Positions 34,067-43,487 of a stretch of DNA of 64,000 nucleotides are shown here, piece by piece. The position numbers were made by a program, and so were the translations under genes. Below the pieces are notes generated by a model, which saw nothing but the letters and a program-made list of their open reading frames with translations, was not told where the DNA came from and did no database searches. Source of the DNA: CALFVT01 sp039989855 (GTDB taxonomy: Bacteria > Pseudomonadota > Alphaproteobacteria > Caulobacterales > Maricaulaceae); assembly GCA_039989855.1 (NCBI GenBank), contig JBDXGZ010000027.1:124001-188000 (forward strand). Direction: 5' to 3'. Position 1 is the stretch's first letter, and each line of letters opens with the position of its first letter.

Positions 34067-35560
34067 CTAAAACGTCGGGATAATAAACGCGCTATCATCC
34101 GTCTCGCCTTCGGGCCATCTTTGGGTAACCGTCTTGACCTTCGTGTAGAAGCGCAACCCTTCCATGCCGTATTGGTTGGCGCTGCCGAACGCTGAACGCT
34201 TCCAGCCGCCGAAGCTGTGGTAGGCGACAGGCACAGGGATAGGCACATTGATACCGACCATGCCGACTTCGACGCGGTCTGCAAATTCACGCGCCGCGCG
34301 TCCGTTCTGGGTGAAGATCGCAACGCCGTTGCCATACTGATGATCGCTTGGAAGCTTTAACGCGTCTTCAAACGTATCAGCGCGGACGATTTGCAGCACA
34401 GGGCCGAAAATCTCGTCTTGGTAGGTTTCCATATCGGGGGTCACATTATCGAGCAGGCTCGGCCCGACGAAAAATCCATCCTCATAGCCTTGCAGGCTAA
34501 AGTCACGTCCATCCACAAGCAAGGTCGCGCCCTCTTTGACAGCCTTGGTGACATTGGCATTAATCGAGTCGCGGTGAACGCCCGTGACCACAGGGCCGTA
34601 ATCGGCGTCAGGGTCATTGGATGTACCGACGGTCATGGCTTCGAGCTTTGGCATAAAGGCTTCGAGGAATTTTTCCGCTGTACCTTCGCCCACAGGAACG
34701 ACAACGGGCAGCGCCATGCAGCGCTCACCCGCCGAGCCGTAAGCCGCGCCGAGAATGTCTTTCGCCGCTTGCTCCATATTGGCGTCTGGCATGATGATAC
34801 CGTGGTTTTTCGCCCCGCCCATACATTGCGCGCGCTTGCCCGTAGCCGTCGCGCGTCCGTAAACATATTGCGCAATGTCAGACGAGCCAACGAAGCTCAC
34901 AGCCTTAATGGTCGGGTGATCACAAATCGCATCGACGATTTCTTTGTCGCCATTAATGCACTGCAAGAGACCAACAGGGCCGCCCGCTTCAACGAACAAT
35001 TCCGTTAAGCGCATCGGCACGCTTGGGTCTTTCTCAGACGGTTTTAAAATACACGCATTACCTGTGGCAATCGCCATGCCGAACATCCACATGGGGATCA
35101 TCGCCGGGAAGTTAAACGGCGTAATGCCTGCGACGACGCCGAGCGGCTTACGCATGGAGTAAACATCAATCTCTGGCCCTGCGCCGTAAGTATGCTCGCC
35201 CTTTTGACTGTGCGGAATACCGCAAGCAAATTCAATCACGTCAATACCGCGCATGACGTCACCGCGACTATCAGCAAGGACTTTGCCGTGCTCTGATGAT
35301 AGCATAGCCGCAAGACTATCCATCTCAGCTTCGACCGCTTGCTTATAAGCAAACATAATCCGCGAGCGCTTTTGTGGGTTCATCTTCGCCCACTCAATTT
35401 GAGCCACCGCCGCAGAGGCCACCGCCGCGTCAAGCTCTGACGGCGTCGCCATATTCACTTGCGATTGAACCTCGCCCGTATTGGGATCAAAAATATCCTT
35501 CGTCCGTCCAGATGTTCCCGCGACGTTTTTTCCGTCAATAAAGTGGCCAATTTGCTTCAT
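34067..35560 (-). CDS. mmsA: Methylmalonate-semialdehyde dehydrogenase (CoA-acylating)
   Basis: Converts methylmalonate or malonate semialdehyde to propionyl- or acetyl-CoA in valine and thymine breakdown. The aldehyde dehydrogenase fold shows AGITPFNFPAMIPMWM near 140, VGSSDIAQYVYGRA near 225 and the nucleophile Cys in GSAGERCMALPVVV near 280. The GERCMA form is typical of MMSDH. The ATG at 35560 is chosen over one eight codons upstream, because AGGA lies seven bases before it. Length 497 is normal. First gene of the valine-catabolism run. Confidence 0.95.
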   Translation of the reverse strand: MKQIGHFIDGKNVAGTSGRTKDIFDPNTGEVQSQVNMATPSELDAAVASAAVAQIEWAKMNPQKRSRIMFAYKQAVEAEMDSLAAMLSSEHGKVLADSRGDVMRGIDVIEFACGIPHSQKGEHTYGAGPEIDVYSMRKPLGVVAGITPFNFPAMIPMWMFGMAIATGNACILKPSEKDPSVPMRLTELFVEAGGPVGLLQCINGDKEIVDAICDHPTIKAVSFVGSSDIAQYVYGRATATGKRAQCMGGAKNHGIIMPDANMEQAAKDILGAAYGSAGERCMALPVVVPVGEGTAEKFLEAFMPKLEAMTVGTSNDPDADYGPVVTGVHRDSINANVTKAVKEGATLLVDGRDFSLQGYEDGFFVGPSLLDNVTPDMETYQDEIFGPVLQIVRADTFEDALKLPSDHQYGNGVAIFTQNGRAAREFADRVEVGMVGINVPIPVPVAYHSFGGWKRSAFGSANQYGMEGLRFYTKVKTVTQRWPEGETDDSAFIIPTF

Positions 35561-35802
35561 GGGAGCATCCTTTTCATAATTCATCTCGTCTAAGATTTAA
35601 TTATCTAGATAAACTCTACCAAGAGCAATCCATAGATTTCTTTATCAGATATGTGCAGAGATCACAAAATATGGATTACGGCCTATATTGTTCACGCCCC
35701 TCTTAAATATCTATTCACTATAAACCTAAACCCTCCATCAACCGCATTTCACGACTTAGCTTTAACATCTGATATTTATAGTTATAGAGAGATAATTATG
35801 TG

Positions 35803-36678
35803 ATGAAACGACTGACAAAAATACGCTCTGCTCTTTTAGGATGCACACTCATGAGTGGGTTCGTGCAACCGGCGGTCGCGCAAATTACAGACCGTGCCTT
35901 CTTTAGCGCCAACGCCCTCGTTGTTGTTATTGCGGGAACAGAGGATGAAGCCAACGACGGGCAAGCGCCTTTTGTCGTCGATTTCGCACTCTTAGATTTT
36001 ACGCCAAGCGGCTCCGAGGCCTTTGACCTCATACGGGGCGACGGCTTTGTTGTAAATTCGAACAGCGGCTTTGATGCGGGTCATGACTTTTCAGGCGGTG
36101 CGACGCGCATCGACGTTAACGACGAAATAACCGGTGGTAGCTTCGGCAACCCCGGTGGCGGTGATATAGACTATCTTGAAGCGACGGATTCGCTTGCCGC
36201 CTTTGAACTTGACGGGGATACGGACGTAAATACCCGAGACGCCCGTAATGTCTCGCGCTTCCTTGTGGCGTCCAATGTCGCCTTCGATATATTTGTCGAA
36301 AGCACGGAGCTGACACGCACAGGAGATTTCACAGACCTTGATTATGAAAACATCGGCTTTCGCGCACAGCTTAACCGTAGCGGTGGCAGCGGCGCAGGAC
36401 GGTGGGGTGACAGCGCGCAAAACCCCGCGATTGGCGGCGAAGGCATCGACGAGACGATCAATGACCTTGGCGATATGAGCTCTGGCCCCGTGAAGCTATT
36501 TGACGGTGGACGCCGCACAGCCGCCCTCCGCGGAAGCCTACTCGAACAGTCCGTGTCGTTTAATATTCGCTACTCCCTGTCAGGCTCCGCCGACGCCGCG
36601 AATGTCAATGACTATGACCTCTCCCTCGGCTCAGGAACGATTGGGGCCGAAGTCAGCTATACGGTTTACGCGCCTTAG
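35803..36678 (+). CDS. Exported Gly/Asp-rich beta-strand protein of unknown function
   Basis: A 291-residue protein with a clear signal peptide (residues 1-24, ending VQPAVA, then QITDRAF). The mature part is rich in Gly, Asp and Ser and predicted beta-strand by eye (VSYTVYAP at the end). Sequences ending in -YTVYAP recur in Hyphomonadaceae exported proteins and in some fimbrial-type folds, but I do not recognise the family. GAGAGATAA precedes the start. It stands alone, divergent from mmsA. Confidence 0.65.
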   Translation: MKRLTKIRSALLGCTLMSGFVQPAVAQITDRAFFSANALVVVIAGTEDEANDGQAPFVVDFALLDFTPSGSEAFDLIRGDGFVVNSNSGFDAGHDFSGGATRIDVNDEITGGSFGNPGGGDIDYLEATDSLAAFELDGDTDVNTRDARNVSRFLVASNVAFDIFVESTELTRTGDFTDLDYENIGFRAQLNRSGGSGAGRWGDSAQNPAIGGEGIDETINDLGDMSSGPVKLFDGGRRTAALRGSLLEQSVSFNIRYSLSGSADAANVNDYDLSLGSGTIGAEVSYTVYAP

Positions 36679-36766
36679 CGGGTTGGGGGGCATTAGCTTT
36701 AGCGTACAGACCTTAAATCAGCATCTTATTTTAAGCGATATTTTTTGTAAGATAATCCACACAATA

Positions 36767-37354
36767 CTAGCCCTCATCACTAACATGCGTAAGGGAAAGA
36801 TATTTTTCCCTCAACCACAGAACACTTCCTCGAGGATGAATCCCAGCAAATGGTCGCCCTGTACGCCCATCAATAACCATCTCTAAACCTTTACGATCAA
36901 AAACATCGTAAGCCCAAGCGACCTCTGCCTCTGTCGCTTTGTAGCTAGTCGCAATGGTTAAATAGAGTAAATTTTCATATTCAAAATTTAAGTCATATGT
37001 ATGTGCAAAGAGGGCGACCTTCAGCGCGGATTCGTAACCATCGTCTCCATGCTTAAGCCCGTCAAGGCAGATTGCATCAACCGTCAAATCTCTAAATATA
37101 TCTTTCTGATCGAGCAGAACATCTAACTTACCCCACCTTTTAACGTGTCGATGCTCTTCGGAACAAAAATCAGGCCGCGTCTCTAAAATATAAGTTGTTA
37201 ATTTTGATGGAGAATTAACATAGAGCTCCCGAACACTATTAACTTTACGTGTGTCACTTTGAACTAAGTCACACGAACCAACAAAAAGCATGGCGAAAGC
37301 TAAATAACAGGTTTTAGCTATATAGTTTGTATTACCTTTTGCACAGTTACTCAC
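36767..37354 (-). CDS. Putative lipoprotein of unknown function
   Basis: A 195-residue protein with a lipoprotein signal (VGSC, Cys near residue 28) after a long basic n-region. The mature part is mixed helical with no named motif. The GTG start is supported by AGGAG about six bases upstream. Base composition is AT-rich compared with neighbours. Convergent with the exported gene to its left. Confidence 0.62.
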   Translation of the reverse strand: MSNCAKGNTNYIAKTCYLAFAMLFVGSCDLVQSDTRKVNSVRELYVNSPSKLTTYILETRPDFCSEEHRHVKRWGKLDVLLDQKDIFRDLTVDAICLDGLKHGDDGYESALKVALFAHTYDLNFEYENLLYLTIATSYKATEAEVAWAYDVFDRKGLEMVIDGRTGRPFAGIHPRGSVLWLREKYLSLTHVSDEG

Positions 37355-37453
37355 TAATTTCTCCTTGATTCAAATGAATCATCGATACAGCCCTACCACG
37401 GCCTTAGTTAAATTTATCACTCACCCTAAATTAATCCCCCAAAAACAAAACCC

Positions 37454-38224
37454 TCAAACAGGCTCTGCCTCAATCACATAATTGCGGCCTGCGCGGAGGG
37501 CGCCTTGGGATTTAATAAGCTCTAGCGCTTCGGTGCGTAGGGATTCGCCGCGGGCTTTCAACGCGTCTGCCAAGTCGCGGTCCGTTAAAGCCCCGAGCAT
37601 CGACGTGGCAATATCAATCTGTGCGGTGACGAAGCGGCTTTTATAGCCAATGTCAAAATGCTTGACCGAGCGCACTTTAAAGCCGCTCATGTGCAAATTA
37701 TCGACGACCCATCCTGCGGGATATTCGCGGTACGGGATCGCCTCGCCGTGCAGAGCGCACGCGTCGCGGAAGCGGCCAATTTCCCAGAGCAAGCGCCCCG
37801 CCCTGTCATCTGGGCGCATGGTCGGCACATAAGGCTCTAGGCCTTTGACATAGAGCGTCTTACGCGTCAGCGGCCTGAGGCGTTTAAACAAATAGGGTTG
37901 ATAAAAGGGCGAGAAGCCTTCGACCGCCCCGAGCAAATAATCCGCCATGACCGTGTCATAGCTTTCGTCTTTAAGAAGATTGGGGTCGACCCAATTCCCG
38001 ACGACGATGCGATCATCCGCCCGTTGCACCTCTTGGACGGCGTGGCGCACTTGCTCCGCGTGAGGGGGCGAGGCCGATACGGCGGTCCACCGTTCCGTCT
38101 TAAGGTCAGCGACCCAGCGAATAGATTGAACGCCTGTTCCCGCGTCCAGAAAGCGCCCCCACGGGCGCTCCCCTTGCAACTCTTGAATGTAGCGTAAGAG
38201 GCGCGGATGTTTTCGGGTGATCAA
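37454..38224 (-). CDS. Class I SAM-dependent methyltransferase-like protein
   Basis: A 256-residue protein with a Rossmann-like SAM site: FLDAGTGVQSIRWVADL near residue 25 stands for the DxGxG motif, and YDTVMADYLLGAVEGFS near 88 for the acidic motif II. The end resembles uncharacterised methyltransferase-domain proteins. The start is TTG at 38224, immediately after the miaB TAG stop and in the same frame, with GGGGGAG nine bases upstream. No substrate can be assigned; the miaB link hints at RNA modification but is not evidence of it. Confidence 0.75.
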   Translation of the reverse strand: MITRKHPRLLRYIQELQGERPWGRFLDAGTGVQSIRWVADLKTERWTAVSASPPHAEQVRHAVQEVQRADDRIVVGNWVDPNLLKDESYDTVMADYLLGAVEGFSPFYQPYLFKRLRPLTRKTLYVKGLEPYVPTMRPDDRAGRLLWEIGRFRDACALHGEAIPYREYPAGWVVDNLHMSGFKVRSVKHFDIGYKSRFVTAQIDIATSMLGALTDRDLADALKARGESLRTEALELIKSQGALRAGRNYVIEAEPV

Positions 38225-39700
38225 CTAAGCCAGCTCCCCCACCAGACTATTACGGCCTGCATCTGTGATCTTTACAGGAACGATCTGCCCGACCAAATCA
38301 GGAGAGCCTTTGAAGTGCGTGCCTTGGAGGTAAGGCGCGCGGCCAAAGAGTTCGCCTTCGCCTTTACTTGTGTTTTCCACGAGGACATTTTGCACCGTCC
38401 CGATCAGGCTTTTGTTAAACGCTTCTTGTTGGGTATAGAGCAAATCTTGTAGGCGCTTGAGGCGCTCTGATTTCACGTCCTCATCCACTTGGCGCGGGAG
38501 GCTCGCCCCCGGCGTTCCGGGGCGGATGGAATATTTAAAGCTAAAGGAGCTGCCGTAGCCAATCTCTTCAACGCATTTCATCGTCGCTTCGAAGTCTGCA
38601 TCCGTCTCGCCGGGGAAGCCGACAATGAAATCCCCGCTGAGGGCAATGTCTGGCCGTGCGGCGCGGATTTTCGCAATTAGCTCTTTGTAATGGGCGTAGG
38701 TATGGCCACGGTTCATCGCGTGCAGAACCTTGTCCGAGCCCGCTTGGATGGGCAGGTGAAGATAGGGCATGAGCTTCGGTTCTTCGCCCAATGTTTTAAT
38801 CAGCTCATCATCCATATCGCGCGGGTGGGATGTGGTGAAGCGGATACGGTCGATGCCGCCAATCAGCGCCACATGTTTAATCAACTCGCCTAACCCCCAA
38901 TCAGAGCCGTCTGGCCCCTCGGCACTATAAGCATTGACGTTCTGCCCGATCATCGTGATTTCACGCACGCCTTTGCTCGCAAGGTGACGGGCTTCGGCAA
39001 TGATCTGGCTGACAGGGCGAGAGACTTCCGCGCCGCGCGTATAGGGCACAACGCAGAATGTGCAAAATTTATCGCAACCTTCTTGGATGGTCAGAAACGC
39101 CGAGAAGCCTTTGACCTCGCGGTTAATTGGCAGCTCGTCGAATTTCTCTAAGGTGTCAAATTCGGTCTCAAGCACTTGGCCTTGGCCGCGCGCGACCTTG
39201 GCGATCATTTCAGGCAAGCGGTGATAGGTCTGCGGCCCCAAAACCATATCAACCACAGGGGCGCGGCGCATGATCTCTTCGCCCTCGGCTTGGGCCACGC
39301 AGCCCGCCACAGCGACAGTCATGTCGAGCTTGTTTTTCTCTTTATGTTTACGAATACGGCCCAGCTCTGAATAGACTTTGTCGGCGGCCTTCTCGCGAAT
39401 GTGGCAGGTATTGAGAATGACCAAATCGGCATTATCAGGCGCGTCCACAGGCGCGTAACCAATCGGGGCGAGTACATCCGCCATGCGTTCACTGTCATAG
39501 ACATTCATCTGACAGCCGTAGGTCTTGATAAATACTTTCTTCGTATTTTGCCCACCCGTATCGCTTTTGCCTTTAGCAACATACGGCGTGTTTATATCTC
39601 GGGATTTTTCAGAGGTAACAGAGTCAGAGGCGGCGCTTGGCGCTTTGCCTTTACCTCCGTTACGGGACGCGTTTTTATCGCGCGGTAACAGAACGGTCAT
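38225..39700 (-). CDS. miaB: tRNA-2-methylthio-N6-dimethylallyladenosine synthase
   Basis: Radical-SAM methylthiotransferase that modifies A37 of tRNAs reading UNN codons. The N-terminal UPF0004 domain holds the three Cys ligands in KTYGCQMN, LNTCHIREKA and VAGCVAQAEG; the radical-SAM cluster lies in CDKFCTFCVVPYTRG. The TRAM domain is at the C-terminus. About 54 low-complexity residues precede the first domain, longer than usual, and the true start may lie inside them. It lies in the common alphaproteobacterial fur - miaB order, here separated by one small gene. Confidence 0.95.
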   Translation of the reverse strand: MTVLLPRDKNASRNGGKGKAPSAASDSVTSEKSRDINTPYVAKGKSDTGGQNTKKVFIKTYGCQMNVYDSERMADVLAPIGYAPVDAPDNADLVILNTCHIREKAADKVYSELGRIRKHKEKNKLDMTVAVAGCVAQAEGEEIMRRAPVVDMVLGPQTYHRLPEMIAKVARGQGQVLETEFDTLEKFDELPINREVKGFSAFLTIQEGCDKFCTFCVVPYTRGAEVSRPVSQIIAEARHLASKGVREITMIGQNVNAYSAEGPDGSDWGLGELIKHVALIGGIDRIRFTTSHPRDMDDELIKTLGEEPKLMPYLHLPIQAGSDKVLHAMNRGHTYAHYKELIAKIRAARPDIALSGDFIVGFPGETDADFEATMKCVEEIGYGSSFSFKYSIRPGTPGASLPRQVDEDVKSERLKRLQDLLYTQQEAFNKSLIGTVQNVLVENTSKGEGELFGRAPYLQGTHFKGSPDLVGQIVPVKITDAGRNSLVGELA

Positions 39701-39797
39701 GGGGATCTACCTATATTAAGTTTGCGCGGCTTATAAGCATAGAACGCGCGGGGAGCAAGAGGTAGCTTACGGGATTGTAAATTACCGCTACTCTACC

Positions 39798-40214
39798 TTA
39801 TGTATTTACAACCCTTGACCACCATTTCCCGCTATATAAACGCCAAAATACGAGGCCAGAAAATATACTTATTATAGCAGGCACAATTTGACTAAACGCA
39901 AACTCACCTCCAACTAACCTAATAACGACAACATTAAAAACAAACGCTATACATATAGGTAATAAGGGATGCTCAAATTTTGTTTTTCGAACCAAAAAAT
40001 AAATAGGAATGCAGGGGATAAGGCAAACGTAAATAACAATCAGACCATAAACTAGGTAGATCAAAACCCAAGTTATTATATTTTCCCAACTCTTATCGTA
40101 TGCAAAACCACTGTTCGAAAAAATGAACCCAGGAAGCAACGATAAGGTTATAAATAAAAATATATAGATTAACGGTGTAAGTAAGAAGGCTCGAATAGGT
40201 CTACGAACCTTCAT
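39798..40214 (-). CDS. Small integral membrane protein of unknown function
   Basis: A 138-residue protein with about four transmembrane segments (residues 8-28, 45-70, 82-100 and 105-125). GAGG precedes the ATG. No family recognised. It is AT-rich beside GC-richer neighbours and sits between fur and miaB, where many relatives have no gene. Confidence 0.6.
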   Translation of the reverse strand: MKVRRPIRAFLLTPLIYIFLFITLSLLPGFIFSNSGFAYDKSWENIITWVLIYLVYGLIVIYVCLIPCIPIYFLVRKTKFEHPLLPICIAFVFNVVVIRLVGGEFAFSQIVPAIISIFSGLVFWRLYSGKWWSRVVNT

Positions 40215-40223
40215 ATGAAGCCT

Positions 40224-40631
40224 CTAACCCAACTTCTTCCCGTAAAGCTCTAGCCTGTGATCGACCAATTCATAGCCGAGCTTTTTTGCGATTCTGTGCT
40301 GTAGCTCTTCAATCTCTTGATCGACGAATTCGATGACGTCGCCTGTTTGCACGTCGATGAGGTGATCGTGATGTTCTGCGTCTGCGGTTTCGTAACGCGC
40401 GCGACCATCGCGGAAATCATGAGTTTCGATAATGCCTGCATCCGACAAGAGACGCACGGTTCTGTAAATCGTCGCGAGGGAGATTTTGCTATCCACCGCT
40501 GAGGCGCGGCGATAAAGCTCTTCCGCGTCGGGATGATCTTCTGCATCAGACAGAACTTTGGCAATGACTTTACGTTGCTCGGTCATGCGTAGACCTTGCT
40601 TGGTACATTTTTCCTCAATCCAGCTTGTCAT
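40224..40631 (-). CDS. fur: Fur family transcriptional regulator
   Basis: A 135-residue metalloregulator: winged helix (TIYRTVRLLSDAGII near 53-67) and dimer/metal domain with HHDHLIDV near 87. There is no C-terminal CxxC zinc site, as is usual for alphaproteobacterial Fur/Mur proteins, so iron or manganese sensing cannot be told apart. The conserved fur-miaB neighbourhood supports the assignment. An upstream in-frame Met is at 40631, with the usual N-terminal helix kept. Confidence 0.92.
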   Translation of the reverse strand: MTSWIEEKCTKQGLRMTEQRKVIAKVLSDAEDHPDAEELYRRASAVDSKISLATIYRTVRLLSDAGIIETHDFRDGRARYETADAEHHDHLIDVQTGDVIEFVDQEIEELQHRIAKKLGYELVDHRLELYGKKLG

Positions 40632-40739
40632 GTTCTCACCTTAAACATCATCTATAGGCAGTATAGAATCTATTATTAATCCTACCCTTTGAAGGGTCAT
40701 ACGTCCAGACTATAAAAACCAACACTCTGATAGGTTTAT

Positions 40740-41171
40740 CTAAAGGTCTTTTCGAAAAGTCAGAGCCGCAACACGCCCACCCGCGCGGCGGTAATAGGCG
40801 GGGCGTTTCCCTATCGGGTTAAATCCGCATTTTTTATAGAGGGTGATAGCAGAGAAATTATCCTCGGCGACCTCTAAAAAGAGCAGGTCCACGCCGTTAC
40901 CACATAAGTGCGTAAAGGCTTGTTGCATCAATTTTTGTCCAATGCCCTGCCCGCGGCGCTTGGGATCAACGGCGATTGTAATGATTTCAGCTTGGTCAGC
41001 TGCAAGACGCGCCACAATAAACCCTGCAAGGTCAGGCGCAAAAACCCCCAAACATAGATCATTATCAAAATGGGATTTAAGACTATCCTCTGACCATCCT
41101 GCTTCGAAACTTACGCCGTGCAATGTCACCGCCGATACAAGGTCTTCATGCGTAAGGCGGCGTATTATCAT
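40740..41171 (-). CDS. rimI: Ribosomal-protein-alanine N-acetyltransferase-like GNAT
   Basis: A GNAT of 143 residues with the acetyl-CoA site RRGQGIGQKLMQQA near 68 and the end motif LYKKCGFNPIGKRPAYY typical of RimI, followed by Tyr-containing residues. RimI acetylates the N-terminal Ala of S18 in E. coli. Start ATG overlaps the tsaB stop (ATGA), the usual tsaB-rimI pairing. Confidence 0.9.
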   Translation of the reverse strand: MIIRRLTHEDLVSAVTLHGVSFEAGWSEDSLKSHFDNDLCLGVFAPDLAGFIVARLAADQAEIITIAVDPKRRGQGIGQKLMQQAFTHLCGNGVDLLFLEVAEDNFSAITLYKKCGFNPIGKRPAYYRRAGGRVAALTFRKDL

Positions 41172-41776
41172 TTAACAGGCAAAGATTTTCCGCCCGGCAA
41201 TTTCGCGTCAGGCGGACGAGAGTAAAGCGGGGCCGCAGGGTAGTCTTTCGGGTCGCGGTCAAGACCGAGCCACGCTAAGATGGGCCCAGAAATAGGCCTG
41301 TCTTGAAGGCGCTGATGATCGGGCAGCGTTTTGAACGCCGCTTCGGCGCTCGCTATATCATCTGTTTGTGGCCCGCGTTTCAGTACGCCCTTTTCATAGT
41401 AAGACCAACAGAGCTGTCCACGGCGCACGTCTGCCACGGTCAAAACGGTCTTAGTTTGATGCGCGTCGGCCTCTGCCGCCCAAACATCAAAACAAGAAAA
41501 GCCGAGAACAGAAATGTTGCGCGGCAAGGCTAATCCCACCGCAAAAGACAATCCGACCCGTTGGCCTGTGAAGCTCCCCGGCCCTGTGCAAACCGCGATG
41601 CGCGATATATCCGCAACCGTCAGATTGGCGGCGTCAAACATCTCCGCCACCATCGGGGCTAAATGCGCATCATGGCCACGGCCAATGTCATCAGAGCGCT
41701 GCACCAGAACTTGGCTTTGCGTCACAAGCGCGGCGCTGCAAGACCGCCCTGTCGTATCAAGAGACAGCGCAATCAC
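41168..41776 (-). CDS. tsaB: tRNA threonylcarbamoyladenosine biosynthesis protein TsaB
   Basis: Partner of TsaD in t6A37 modification of ANN-reading tRNAs. The ASKHA-type N-terminus reads LSLDTTGRSCSAAL, and GPGSFTGQRVGLSFAVGLA near 69 is the family signature. It lacks the metal-binding His of TsaD as expected. The start is GTG, directly abutting the Nfu stop. Length 202 is normal. Confidence 0.9.
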   Translation of the reverse strand: MIALSLDTTGRSCSAALVTQSQVLVQRSDDIGRGHDAHLAPMVAEMFDAANLTVADISRIAVCTGPGSFTGQRVGLSFAVGLALPRNISVLGFSCFDVWAAEADAHQTKTVLTVADVRRGQLCWSYYEKGVLKRGPQTDDIASAEAAFKTLPDHQRLQDRPISGPILAWLGLDRDPKDYPAAPLYSRPPDAKLPGGKSLPVK

Positions 41777-42352
41777 TTAGTTTGACGGCTCAACCCGTGT
41801 CACTTCTGGAACATAATGTTTGAGCAAATTTTCAATGCCGTGCTGTAAGGTCATGGTTGAACTTGGGCAACCTGCGCACGCACCGCGCATCTCAAGGTAA
41901 ACCGTGCCATCGTCTTCATTGAAATGTTTAAACACAATATCACCGCCATCTTGCGCCACCGCAGGACGAACACGAAGCTCGATCAGCTCCTTGATCTGTT
42001 CAACAATCTCTAGCGTGTCACCTTCATAAACGCGCTCTTCTTCGGCTTCCTTTTGAATTTGATCCAGCAGTGGAACGCCGCCTGCCACGTAAAAATCCAT
42101 AATCGCGCCAAGCACGGCAGGTTTTAAAAATTTCCAATCTTTCTCATCACTGCGCGTGACAGAGATGTAATCACTGCCAAAAAACACTCGCGAAACATCG
42201 GGGATCATAAATAGCATTTCTGCCAACGGCGCATCCGCAACATCACCGCCGCGCATATATTCGCGCGGAGGAACGCCCTCGCCTGTGACGTCCTTACCAG
42301 GAAGGAATTTAAGCGTTGCCGGATTGGGCGTGTCTTCAGTTTGGATAAACAT
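41777..42352 (-). CDS. Nfu-type iron-sulfur cluster scaffold/carrier protein
   Basis: A 191-residue protein with an N-terminal Nfu_N domain (MFIQTEDTPNPATLKFLPG) and a C-terminal NifU-like domain whose cluster-binding CxxC is in RGACAGCPSS near 155. It would carry [4Fe-4S] clusters to target enzymes; the window includes several such enzymes (leuC, miaB, ilvD). The ATG at 42352 has GGAG eight bases upstream and gives the conserved family start; an extra four residues upstream are possible. Confidence 0.93.
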   Translation of the reverse strand: MFIQTEDTPNPATLKFLPGKDVTGEGVPPREYMRGGDVADAPLAEMLFMIPDVSRVFFGSDYISVTRSDEKDWKFLKPAVLGAIMDFYVAGGVPLLDQIQKEAEEERVYEGDTLEIVEQIKELIELRVRPAVAQDGGDIVFKHFNEDDGTVYLEMRGACAGCPSSTMTLQHGIENLLKHYVPEVTRVEPSN

Positions 42353-42503
42353 ATATGTCTCCATTATAAGTTACGCCACACATGAGGTTCATTAGAGCAT
42401 TTCGCAAGGGGGCAATTCGGCTCAGCTCTATATTATTTCTTTAAATGTGAAAACAATGTCTCGTGATTTGACGCCGGAAGGAAGACTCGCCATATAGTTG
42501 AGT

Positions 42504-43487
42504 ATGTTAATTGGACGAAAATTATTATGGTTTAGTGGAGTCGGATTACTCTCCTGCGCCAGTTTGACTACGACATTACCTGAAATCGCAGAATTTAATG
42601 TCACTCAAGAACGTCGTAGCCAAGTCAGTGCCGCTCTTCAAAACCGACATGATTATTTGGAACGGCTTGCCACAATTGCCAAACCTATCCTGACTAAAAA
42701 TGCTGAGATTTGCCCTCGCGTTCGCCCTTATTACGGCCTGACCACTCACGCCGCGACAAGCTATTCAAAACATATACGCGATGACGCTGCGAAAATTTTT
42801 GACCTCACAGAAGAGCCCCGCATCCTCAATGTTATAGCCAATAGCCCTGCCTCTCGCGCAGGCGTCCAAGGCGGCGATATCATTCTCGGTGATGATGACA
42901 CGCCTCTGACCGCATCAGCGCTGCGCAAACAGGAGACGGCTGATAATGGGCCCTCAGTGATAAGGGTTAAACGCGGGGGTGACATCCTCACATTGACGGT
43001 TGAGACCATACCCGCCTGTGATTACGTCCTTCAGCTCCGCAGTAGTGATACTGTCAACGCTTACGCGACAGGTCGTGCGATTATCATCACAACGGGAATG
43101 ATGGACTTCACGACCCGCGATGAAGAACTCGCCGCAATTATTGGCCATGAACTCGCCCATAATACCCTTGGCCATATTCGTAAAATTACCACTAATTTGA
43201 TCATTACAGGGTTTGCCACTCGATATACACGCAGCTTTGAATCAGAAGCTGATTATGTTGGTCTTTATTACGCCGTCCGCGCGGGGTATGATATGCAAGG
43301 TGTTGAGGATATATGGCGGCGAATTGGTACGCGACATCCGCGCAATATTGGACGCGCCAAAACGCACCCAACAACACCTGATCGTTTCTTGCGGCTCAAA
43401 GCCGCTTATGATGAGATACAATCCAAACGCACAAATAGTGAGGCGCTCTTACCTAATTTCAAATCCTCGGATGCCTCAAAATCGTGA
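42504..43487 (+). CDS. M48-family zinc metallopeptidase with PDZ domain, lipoprotein-like
   Basis: A 327-residue protein. A short hydrophobic N-terminus ends in LLSC, a possible lipobox (Cys18), so it may be anchored in the periplasm. A PDZ domain near residues 95-175 shows NSPASRAGVQGGDIIL. The M48 active site follows: HELAH at 215-219 and the Glu ligand in FESEADYVGLYYA (E246 to D250). The combination resembles periplasmic quality-control proteases such as BepA/LoiP, with a PDZ added. An in-frame TTG lies 6 bases upstream. It overlaps the next gene, its paralogue, by 4 bases. Confidence 0.85.
   Translation: MLIGRKLLWFSGVGLLSCASLTTTLPEIAEFNVTQERRSQVSAALQNRHDYLERLATIAKPILTKNAEICPRVRPYYGLTTHAATSYSKHIRDDAAKIFDLTEEPRILNVIANSPASRAGVQGGDIILGDDDTPLTASALRKQETADNGPSVIRVKRGGDILTLTVETIPACDYVLQLRSSDTVNAYATGRAIIITTGMMDFTTRDEELAAIIGHELAHNTLGHIRKITTNLIITGFATRYTRSFESEADYVGLYYAVRAGYDMQGVEDIWRRIGTRHPRNIGRAKTHPTTPDRFLRLKAAYDEIQSKRTNSEALLPNFKSSDASKS

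Noticed and set aside
34391..35008. 205-codon plus-strand frame opposite mmsA
   Set aside because: Antisense shadow of a well-supported aldehyde dehydrogenase.
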